From contig NC_064433.1 of assembly GCF_023343835.1 (NCBI RefSeq), positions 64,750,032 through 64,814,031 of the forward strand: 64,000 nucleotides of DNA, in the 5' to 3' direction. Source of the stretch: Lagopus muta (lineage: Eukaryota; Chordata; Aves; Galliformes; Phasianidae). The notes beneath the pieces were generated by a model. That model saw only the letters and a program-made list of their open reading frames with translations. It ran no database searches and was not told the origin of the DNA. Position numbers and translations under genes: made by a program. Below, one piece after another: positions 13,951 through 21,720 of the stretch (its first letter is position 1; the number at the start of each line of letters is the position of its first letter).

Positions 13951-15230
13951 AATGGTGCCAGCTGGTTGCTGCTGCTTAGCCTTGCTCAGAGTGCAGTGTG
14001 CTGAACCCAGTGCCCTCGAGGTGCATGTTAGTCCTGTCTGAGTGCCTCCTGAGCACCTGAAGTTGCAGCTCTTCCCCAGATGGGGTATGCCATGAACTGC
14101 TATAGTGTCTGTGCCACAGGCAACTCATCCAGCTACTCTTTCTTGGCCACAAGATCATTTCAGGCCTCCATTTCCCACTTGTAGAGAAGAAATACTATTC
14201 ACCAGTGCATCAGTAAACACTGTAAGGATGAAGGCACTGAGGATACTCTTGCAGTTACATCAGAAGTTCCAGTCACAATTTTTGAAAAGACTATTTGGCT
14301 TTAGTTGTTAGTGAGATAATGTAAATCAGAAACCTCTACAATGCTCTGAGTACTCTGACACATTACTGAACAGCTTAGATGGAAGTGAAATTGTATCTCT
14401 GCACTTTGCACATGTTCCTTGCATGGGAAGGAATACTTGTCTTTTCAGGTCAGCATGATTGGCAATTCTTTTCTGAGCAATAATTCAGAAAAGGATTTCT
14501 GTGATGTACTGTAAAGCTGAACAAGGAATTGTAGACTTGACAGTTATTAGTTGGTCTGAAAAGATAGATTATCTCATCTCACAAGCTGCATCTACCATTA
14601 TCCTTGGACTACCATGCTACAATTATACCATAGTTAATACTCAGAAATCAGCTTGTTTACTGAGAAGACATAGCATTTTAATTTACTCCATTAGGGCTCA
14701 GTGTACTGCTCAGCAGAGTTACTGTAAGTCTTCCATTTATCCTGGGCATACTCAGAATCTTAACAGGAGATTCATGAAGCTGCTCGCTGTACTTCTTTAG
14801 ATTCAATCTTGCTCATCCAGATTTTCCCATGATACCAGCATTGACCCTCGACTTTGTGTCACTGCTGTAGGAGCAAGAGTAAAGGTAACGCTCATAAATT
14901 AAAATATCCTTAAACTGTTTTGAAAAAAACATGGAAAAATTAAAAAGCTGATTGCACTTCCAATAGCAATCCTGTCAGTAATTTTTGAAGAGATAAATCC
15001 CGAGAATTCTAAAGGCACAGATTACCTTAACTGACGGAAAGAAGCTTCAAAGGATCAATAATTAAAATCAGTAATATGTACTGTGTATGTACAGAATTTA
15101 AAATTTTGAGCTCAATTCAAGAGATTATTTTCTTCATATAGTACCTAAGAAGATATTCAGATACATCGATATCAGTATTGTAAAATACATTGCCCAGTTG
15201 CAATATACTCAATGACATTAGTCTTTTTCT
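13951..15230. other. intergenic, no gene seen
   Basis: AT-rich flank downstream (in transcription sense) of the first RING gene. Only unconvincing short frames and no recognised repeat. Confidence 0.5.
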
Positions 15231-15236
15231 TCTCTT

Positions 15237-15242
15237 TTTAAT
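15237..15242 (-). terminator. putative poly(A) signal ATTAAA, RING copy A
   Basis: ATTAAA on the minus strand about 32 bases past the stop codon. It is the common variant signal and implies a very short 3'UTR. It lies just outside the duplicated block, so copy A and copy B use different signals. Confidence 0.45.
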
Positions 15243-15273
15243 AAATATTAATTAAAGATAACTGTAATCCCTG

Positions 15274-16308
15274 CTAGTGCTTGCCAGGGGCCGGCTTCTT
15301 GCAGGGCTGCTGTGGGTCCGGGTCACTGCCAGCCCTCCTCTTACGGGGCCGCCGGGCCCTCGCAGGCGAGTGGCCAGGAGCGGAGGGGCTGCTGCCCTGG
15401 GCAGAGGGGCCTGATGCTGCCGCCTCTCGTTCCATGGGGCTGTGTGCAGCCAGGCTGTGACTGGGATCCTCGCAGATGACAGCCTCTGGTGTACTGAGCT
15501 GCTCCTCTCTGTTGGCACTTTCAGTGTTGCTGTTGGATCCTGGGACTGATGTAACAGCCCCAAATGGGGCTGCTGTAGGACCAGGGGCAGCCATAGACCT
15601 GTCCTGCCCCCTGGCCGCAGGGCCCTCCTCCTGCCCTCCGGACACGTGGAAGCCCTGGAGGCCCCGCTGCCTGTGGGCCTCCTCACCCCACCGGCTCACG
15701 AGGGCGTCCACAAGGCCCCGGATGAGCGTCTCCGCTCGGTCCCCCAGGGCAGGCCGCAGCAGCTGGATCAGGGCCTCGCTGTCCAGGCCGATGTGACACA
15801 GGGCGTTCAGGATGAAGCTCTCCGCCGCCATTGCCTCCCACCACTGTGCCCCAAAGACGGCTCGCAGCTCCTGGCGCAGCCATGGCAGCACAGGGTCGAG
15901 CATCTCCCGGTGCTGCCTGAACAGGGCTGCCCAGACCTCCAGCAGGAGACCGCCCACCATAGGCCTCTCCTCTGCCTCCACAGCCTCCTGCTCCTCTGGC
16001 AGCAGCAGAAAGGCTGGAGGGGATGGCGCATCGTGCTGGGGGCTGTAGATGTGGGTGACGCCTGCCTGGAAGCAGGCAGGAACTGGTGGTGCTGGGGGAC
16101 AGATGACGAAGTCCAGGTCGTCGTCGTCGTCCAGCTCAGCAAGCTTAACGACTGCCATGACTCTCCTGCAGAGCGGGCAGGTCTCTTTCTGCTTGGCCCA
16201 TCGCAGGATGCAGCTGAGGCAGAACTCGTGACGGCACGGTACTGCGTAGGCAATGTCCTTTCGCACGTCACGGCAGATGGGACATGTCCACGCCTCCTCT
16301 GCTGCCAT
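15274..16308 (-). CDS. TOPORS-like RING-finger E3 ubiquitin ligase, copy A
   Basis: Encodes 344 residues. The start chosen is the ATG at 16308 in a strong Kozak context (ACCATGG); the frame is open nine bases further, but only from a GTG. A canonical C3HC4 RING occupies residues 9-47: C9, C12, C25, H27, C30, C33, C44 and C47, with P45 before the last pair as in E2-binding RINGs. An acidic run (D60-D64) follows, then a proline-rich linker. A predicted helical domain spans about 117-216 (LPWLRQEL, AESFILNALCHIGLD, then a leucine-rich stretch ending SRWGEEAHR). A Ser/Pro-rich tail ends with a basic cluster RRPRKRR at about 319-325, a likely nuclear signal. The RING plus helical layout resembles TOPORS and the multi-copy 'Topors-like' proteins of birds (established family knowledge). 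Far shorter than TOPORS, which is around a thousand residues. The expected activity is E2-dependent ubiquitin transfer, probably in the nucleus; the substrate is unknown. The frame is intact with no premature stop. A generic RING protein of another family is the main alternative. Confidence 0.85.
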   Translation of the reverse strand: MAAEEAWTCPICRDVRKDIAYAVPCRHEFCLSCILRWAKQKETCPLCRRVMAVVKLAELDDDDDLDFVICPPAPPVPACFQAGVTHIYSPQHDAPSPPAFLLLPEEQEAVEAEERPMVGGLLLEVWAALFRQHREMLDPVLPWLRQELRAVFGAQWWEAMAAESFILNALCHIGLDSEALIQLLRPALGDRAETLIRGLVDALVSRWGEEAHRQRGLQGFHVSGGQEEGPAARGQDRSMAAPGPTAAPFGAVTSVPGSNSNTESANREEQLSTPEAVICEDPSHSLAAHSPMEREAAASGPSAQGSSPSAPGHSPARARRPRKRRAGSDPDPQQPCKKPAPGKH

Positions 16309-16325
16309 GGTCTTCACGCCGTGGC

Positions 16326-16602
16326 CTGATGGGGAGTGAAGATGAGTCGCTCTCCCTCACCAGCGCCTCAGCAGTGGAAGATGAGCACTGCAAGAGGGAG
16401 AGAGCCACAGTCATTCCCTGTCCCAGAGACAGACAGAAGAAACGTCCTGCTCCCTCAGCAGGAAACCCTCCAGACCCCACGCCTGTGCTGCCCTGTGCCC
16501 CACGCCCTCACAGGGTCAGACTGCAGCCCCGGCCCTGGCAGTTCCCCCATCCCAGAGCTCGCCCCATGGCCACCCTGGGGGACGTGTCCCCACGCAGCTC
16601 AC
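16326..16602 (-). other. putative 5'UTR intron of RING copy A
   Basis: On the minus strand CAG|GTGAGC at 16603/16602 is a near-consensus donor. CTCCCCATCAG ending at 16326 is a good acceptor, and it leaves only eight to nine non-coding bases before the GTG codon preceding the start. The implied intron is 277 bases. The same sites are kept in copy B. Splicing is predicted, not shown. An additional acceptor-like CCTTCACCTGTAG ends near 16669 and could define a small upstream exon. Confidence 0.55.
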
Positions 16603-16910
16603 CTGTGCTGCTGCACGTGCACCCCGTGGGGCCCCGGCTGCCTGAGCCAGGCAGGCCAGGGGACTACAGGTGAAGGCTGTACGGATGGGCACTGAGAGCA
16701 GCTGCCAGCAGTCCCCAGAGCACAGCCCAACACACAAACCAAATCCTCGCTGCGCCTCCAAGCCGCACACACTCGCTCGGCAGGAGTCCAGGCACGAGAG
16801 TGACTGGGCCAGGCCCTGCCAGCGCCCAAAGCTTGGTGGCGTCACAGCCTGTTGCTCAGTGATGTCAGTGCCTCGTCCTTGTGCCATCGCAGCACTCCCC
16901 CCGGCAGCGC
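16603..16910 (-). promoter_or_regulatory. putative promoter and 5'UTR of RING copy A
   Basis: GC-rich DNA upstream of the predicted donor and shared with copy B up to about 16910. On the minus strand it contains a CRE-like TGACATCA (16860-16867) next to GAGCAACAGG and TGACGCCA. No TATA box is evident. The minus frame open through here (16516-16980) is not kept in copy B beyond the duplication and is not called as coding. Confidence 0.4.
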
Positions 16911-17109
16911 TGCACTCATGTGTCTGCACACGGGGAGCTGCACTGTGCATTTGTATGCCTGCACATGGAGCATCGCTCACATGAGGGAAGGATAAGAGAC
17001 CCGGGACTCCTCAGCACTGAGGAGCCGGAGGGGGGGGAATCTTACTTCTGCTTATAAATACGCAGTGGAAGAGAGTCAAGTGGGTGTGGCCAGCCTCCAT
17101 TCAGCGGTT

Positions 17110-17385
17110 CCCAGGGAGAGAACAAGGGGCAATGGGCACAAAATGGAACGCGGGAAGTTCCATCTGAACACGAGGGAAAACTTTGTAATGTGTGCATTAC
17201 AGAAGAATGGAAGAGGCTGTCCAGAGGGGCTGTGGGGAGTGATGTCTCCTTGCGTGCAGATATTCAGAACTTGCCGGGACATCTTTCAGGGCAACCTACG
17301 GTGGGAAACCTGCTTTAGGACAAGGGTGGGATTGAACGTGATGATCTCTGTAGAGGTCCCTTCCAACCCGAAAAATCCCCAGGCT
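17110..17385 (+). mobile_element. CR1 LINE 3' fragment, sense
   Basis: Reads as a sense CR1 tail: GGCAATGGGCACAAAATGG, GTTCCATCTGAACA, a degraded 'agaggctgtccagaggggctgtgg' stretch, then GATGATCTCTGTAGAGGTCC and CTTCCAACCC. It fills most of the spacer between the two RING units and ends about 45 bases before unit B. 5'-truncated and non-coding. Confidence 0.85.
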
Positions 17386-17412
17386 CTGTGTCATGTGTAG
17401 TTTTTTTTCCAC

Positions 17413-17418
17413 TTTATT
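17413..17418 (-). terminator. poly(A) signal AATAAA, RING copy B
   Basis: AATAAA on the minus strand, 30 bases past the stop at 17448. Four bases later (minus sense) comes a run of eight A (17401-17408). That could be a remnant poly(A) tail or chance. Copy A has ATTAAA instead. Confidence 0.6.
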
Positions 17419-17447
17419 GTTTTGATTAAAGGGAAGTGCAATCCCTG

Positions 17448-18482
17448 CTAGTGCTTGCCAGGGGCCGGCTTCTTGCAGGGCTGCTGTGGGTCCGGGTCAC
17501 TGCCAGCCCTCCTCTTACGGGGCCGCCGGGCCCTCGCAGGCGAGTGGCCAGGAGCGGAGGGGCTGCTGCCCTGGGCAGAGGGGCCTGATGCTGCCGCCTC
17601 TCGTTCCATGGGGCTGTGTGCAGCCAGGCTGTGACTGGGATCCTCGCAGATGACAGCCTCTGGTGTACTGAGCTGCTCCTCTCTGTTGGCACTTTCAGTG
17701 TTGCTGTTGGATCCTGGGACTGATGTAACAGCCCCAAATGGGGCTGCTGTAGGACCAGGGGCAGCCATAGACCTGTCCTGCCCCCTGGCCGCAGGGCCCT
17801 CCTCCTGCCCTCCGGACACGTGGAAGCCCTGGAGGCCCCGCTGCCTGTGGGCCTCCTCACCCCACCGGCTCACGAGGGCGTCCACAAGGCCCCGGATGAG
17901 CGTCTCCGCTCGGTCCCCCAGGGCAGGCCGCAGCAGCTGGATCAGGGCCTCGCTGTCCAGGCCGATGTGACACAGGGCGTTCAGGATGAAGCTCTCCGCC
18001 GCCATTGCCTCCCACCACTGTGCCCCAAAGACGGCTCGCAGCTCCTGGCGCAGCCATGGCAGCACAGGGTCGAGCATCTCCCGGTGCTGCCTGAACAGGG
18101 CTGCCCAGACCTCCAGCAGGAGACCGCCCACCATAGGCCTCTCCTCTGCCTCCACAGCCTCCTGCTCCTCTGGCAGCAGCAGAAAGGCTGGAGGGGATGG
18201 CGCATCGTGCTGGGGGCTGTAGATGTGGGTGACGCCTGCCTGGAAGCAGGCAGGAACTGGTGGTGCTGGGGGACAGATGACAAAGTCCAGGTCGTCGTCG
18301 TCGTCCAGCTCAGCAAGCTTAACGACTGCCATGACTCTCCTGCAGAGCGGGCAGGTCTCTTTCTGCTTGGCCCATCGCAGGATGCAGCCGAGGCAGAACT
18401 CGTGACGGCACGGTACTGCGTAGGCAATGTCCTTTCGCACGTCACGGCAGATGGGACATGTCCACGCCTCCTCTGCTGCCAT
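17448..18482 (-). CDS. TOPORS-like RING-finger E3 ubiquitin ligase, copy B
   Basis: 344 residues from the ATG at 18482 (ACCATGG context). It is identical to copy A except for one residue: residue 32, between zinc ligands C30 and C33, is Gly here and Ser in copy A (base 18389 versus 16215). One further CDS change, at codon 67 (base 18282), is silent. All eight RING zinc ligands, the D60-D64 acidic run, the helical domain (about 117-216) and the basic tail (about 319-325) are present. Copy B has a canonical AATAAA 30 bases past its stop, so it may have the better 3' end. Both copies look functional by sequence. Which is expressed, and in what tissue, cannot be told here. The TOPORS-like assignment is inferred from domain layout; ligase activity is inferred from the RING. 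Confidence 0.85.
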   Translation of the reverse strand: MAAEEAWTCPICRDVRKDIAYAVPCRHEFCLGCILRWAKQKETCPLCRRVMAVVKLAELDDDDDLDFVICPPAPPVPACFQAGVTHIYSPQHDAPSPPAFLLLPEEQEAVEAEERPMVGGLLLEVWAALFRQHREMLDPVLPWLRQELRAVFGAQWWEAMAAESFILNALCHIGLDSEALIQLLRPALGDRAETLIRGLVDALVSRWGEEAHRQRGLQGFHVSGGQEEGPAARGQDRSMAAPGPTAAPFGAVTSVPGSNSNTESANREEQLSTPEAVICEDPSHSLAAHSPMEREAAASGPSAQGSSPSAPGHSPARARRPRKRRAGSDPDPQQPCKKPAPGKH

Positions 18483-18499
18483 GGTCTTCACGCCGTGGC

Positions 18500-18776
18500 C
18501 TGATGGGGAGTGAAGATGAGTCGCTCTCCCTCACCAGCGCCTCAGCAGTGGAAGATGAGCACTGCAAGAGGGAGAGAGCCACAGTCATTCCCTGTCCCAG
18601 AGACAGACAGAAGAAACGTCCTGCTCCCTCAGCAGGAAACCCTCCAGACCCCACGCCTGTGCTGCCCTGTGCCCCACGCCCTCACAGGGTCAGACTGCAG
18701 CCCCGGCCCTGGCAGTTCCCCCATCCCAGAGCTCGCCCCATGGCCACCCTGGGGGACGTGTCCCCACGCAGCTCAC
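18500..18776 (-). other. putative 5'UTR intron of RING copy B
   Basis: Same donor (CAG|GTGAGC) and acceptor (CCCCATCAG) as in copy A, 277 bases, and I saw no differences from copy A's intron. Its retention means the second copy arose from genomic DNA, not from a spliced transcript. Confidence 0.55.
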
Positions 18777-19081
18777 CTGTGCTGCTGCACGTGCACCCCG
18801 TGGGGCCCCGGCTGCCTGAGCCAGGCAGGCCAGGGGACTACAGGTGAAGGCTGTACGGATGGGCACTGAGAGCAGCTGCCAGCAGTCCCCAGAGCACAGC
18901 CCAACACACAAACCAAATCCTCGCTGCGCCTCCAAGCCGCACACACTCGCTCGGCGGGAGTCCAGGCACGAGAGTGACTGGGCCAGGCCCTGCCAGCGCC
19001 CAAAGCTTGGTGGCATCACAGCCTGTTGCTCTGTGATGTCACCGCACTCCTTGTGCCACCGCAGCACTCTCCCCAGCAGCA
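18777..19081 (-). promoter_or_regulatory. putative promoter and 5'UTR of RING copy B
   Basis: Homologous to the copy A upstream region. The CRE-like TGACATCA is kept (19034-19041), while the neighbouring TGACGCCA of copy A is TGATGCCA here. Homology to copy A ends near 19081, so more distal control DNA differs between copies. Confidence 0.4.
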
Positions 19082-21499
19082 CCTTCTCCTGGGTACAGCT
19101 CTTTCACAGAGTCTCCAAGGACTTAGCTGTGCCTTCTAGAGGCCTGTCATGTATCGTCCTACCTCCCTTTGTCATTTCCAAAATACTTCTTCCCCTCCCC
19201 TTCTCCCCCTTTTTTTTCTTTTTAAACATGTTTGTAAAGTCCTCAACTTCATATTAATGTATTTTTCAGATATTGCCTCTTTTTCTTTCCTTAATTTGCT
19301 CTACCTTTTCTTCTTGCCCTCCTTTTACTGGACTATTCATTTGATGCACAGATCTTATTTTTTCTCTGATTAAATTACTTCTAGTCTTGAGGTTATGTTT
19401 CTTCTGCTTCTGCATCAGCAAACTGTAAATTTTTCACTAATATGTTATGCGGAAACATTGTTCCTCTTTAAACAAGTTTTTGTTTCCTTGCTTTGGGAAT
19501 GTTTGGGAAATTCTTTCCTCATTTCCTGTTCCGCAAGCTTGTTGTTGTGTCCTTGTGTTGTTGGATTTTGTTGGTTTTCTTTTTAACCTTTCCCTCTGTC
19601 AGTTTGGGAATATCTTTCTTCCTAGGATGAGTAGTTTTCACTGGTAATCACTCTTACATTTCCCAAGGGGAGCAGAGGGGTTGGAACTAGATGGTCCTTA
19701 AAGGTCCTTTCCAACCACACCATTCTGTGATTAATTCTGTGATTGTCTTCTTTGATGACCATCCCTGTTGAAGGCTAGCTTCCCTGTCTGCAGGCTGAGC
19801 GCTGCATGCGGGACGATATGCCATTGTACCATCCCAGGAGACATGCTGGCAAAGAAATGTGTCTCAGTCACAATACCATTCCATTCTCCTCTCTTGGTCC
19901 AGAGAAAACATAATAAAGGTGCAGTTTACTTCCCCCTGCCTGTCTATGGTTCCCTTGGCAAGTGTGGTGTGAGCAAATTCCTCTCCGTCTCCATTCATTT
20001 GCAAAGGCACAAAAGAAAAGAACAATATCTGCATTTTCCACTGTAACTCACACAATATGTTGGTAGGCAGTGTGGCTAGACGGGGATTTGGGGAATTGTT
20101 CTCCTGCTCAGGACTGAATGACAAACTCTTCTTGCAAAAGCAGTCTGCTGGTGTCATTATACTGAGCTGTCAGTGACACACCTGGAGCTGCCTGAGGATG
20201 AAAGGCACTTGATAACCAAAATGTGTGCCCTTCAAAAGGAATTAGGAACCATTCGAGCAACAGTGTAAATTCAACAGTGCTGCCGATAAGCTTTTCATGA
20301 TTTCACTGTGTGTTATATATGCAGAAGAATGGAGGATTAACCTCTCCTTAATGTTTTGCAATTTAGATAACAGAAAACAGCTCTTCTTTAACCATCTGCA
20401 ACCTCTTTCTTTCTTCCCATTCCCCACAAGCTAAGAAGCTCACTGTGGCAACATCTACCTTGGGTGTATCACAGGAAACTTCACCTGCAGAAGTGGCTTC
20501 AATCCTCTAACTTACCTAAATGTTCTTTAATTTTTTTTCTTTGATATTCCAATCTTTATCCTTATTCTATTATTAATACTAATTCTGTGGAGCATTTTTT
20601 CATAACTAACTTTTTGTATGAAAATGGGAACAAGGAAAGACATGAGAATGTGTCAGCCTTTCATCATCTACTGTCCTCCTTCATTAAATAATTAAACCAT
20701 TCTTTTCATGGCTTTCTACTTTTGTTGTCATATATATTAAAAGTAGTGAGAAATAAATGATATTCTTCTTTCTCTAGAAGTTGGTCACTTAAAAGTTGAA
20801 TTATAGTATTCATTGTGGAGACGAGTTTTAGATTTTTTTTTTATTTTCAATAAATCTAATTTTCAGAACTGATCATCGTCTGTACTAAGGGAGCTTTAAG
20901 AAGCTCATTTTTAATATAGCTTTGAATAAGAAAGTTCTGAAAGCAGAATAGGTTCCCTTGAACTGTCAGCACTGAGTTGTTTGAAATAGAGAGACAAAAT
21001 AGTTTTGGTGTCCTGTTGTCTATTTATTTAGAGATTGAATTCTCCCTTTCTCCTGGGTATGAGGATTCAGAGCTGGAGCCATCAGGTCTGTTAGAAGTTA
21101 GGAGTAAAGGAGCAAATCTGAATCCTCTCTTTTTTTCATTCATCGTGAGCAATGGAAAGATAATACCTTACTGCTAGAACTGTTAGCTGTAGGTAGAAGG
21201 GAAGAGTGTGTAAAGAGAGTAGTAAAAAAGAATATTTGGATATAAATATTCATGTTTCAGGGTAAATTCAATGATATTAGGAATAAATTACCAGCTAAAG
21301 ATACACTTGATTGATTTTGTCTGAATTTGTTTTATAATATTTTCACATAATTTCATTTATTCTTTCCTTTTACTGCACTAGAGGAAAAAAGAAAAAAAAA
21401 ATTACAGCATATGAGAAGAACATGGGGAAGTTTTTAATATAATGTTAATAATAGTTGGTATTTAATTGAGATCCTATCTTTAATCTTTTCTTCTTTTCC
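19082..21499. other. intergenic, T-rich then mixed, no gene seen
   Basis: 19150-19640 is strongly pyrimidine-rich on the plus strand. It yields long T/F/L-rich frames of no apparent function. A CR1 tail lies at 19670-19746. Nothing else is recognised. Confidence 0.5.
19670..19746 (+). mobile_element. CR1 LINE 3' tail, sense
   Basis: Contains GGGTTGGAACTAGATGGTCC, then AAAGGTCCTTTCCAACC, and ends in two copies of TTCTGTGATT, the typical CR1 3' octamer-type repeat. Only the last ~75 bases of the element remain. Confidence 0.9.
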
Positions 21500-21720
21500 C
21501 CTACCAGTGTTTCATCTATATTCTTATTATCTTGTTTTCAGTACAGAATTATCACCCACTGGTTTTCAATTACAGCGATGCCCATATTGATTCTCCCCTT
21601 GATTTTAACTCGAAGCTGAAAAATTACTCACTTAAGCCAATAAACGTAGATGATGTGGTTAGACTCGAGTTCCTTTTATAAAATAATAAATGAATAAAGA
21701 AGAATGATAAGCTTAGAACG
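21500..21720. other. candidate conserved noncoding element
   Basis: Balanced, repeat-free segment with several homeodomain-like and CCAAT/CCAATAA words around 21540-21670. It sits between AT-rich, less structured flanks. The call is compositional and weak. Confidence 0.22.

Larger units (their letters stand above)
15258..16910 (-). repeat. tandem duplication unit A (RING gene)
   Basis: The partner of 17432-19081 at a constant offset of 2174 bases. From about 15265 to 16857 I found four differences: 16215, 16108, 16782 and 16841. Past 16857 the copies diverge quickly, with substitutions and a three-base indel, and homology ends near 16910. The left edge (15253-15266) is likewise diverged. The block includes upstream DNA, the 5'UTR intron and the CDS. 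Confidence 0.95.
17432..19081 (-). repeat. tandem duplication unit B (RING gene)
   Basis: Same orientation as unit A, offset 2174 bases. The core is almost identical, including the intron, while both edges are diverged. Units are separated by about 520 bases of unrelated DNA carrying a CR1 fragment. Confidence 0.95.

Noticed and set aside
15274..16317. Starting the RING CDS three codons earlier
   Set aside because: That codon is GTG. The ATG at 16308 has an ideal Kozak context and is the expected eukaryotic start.
15646..16329. 227-codon plus-strand frame antisense to RING copy A (and its twin at 17820-18503)
   Set aside because: Mirror of the GC-rich CDS; no domain, and it repeats in copy B only because the DNA does.
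16516..16980. 154-codon minus frame upstream of RING copy A
   Set aside because: Spans the predicted donor, intron edge and promoter. In copy B the frame differs past the duplication edge, so it is not conserved as protein.
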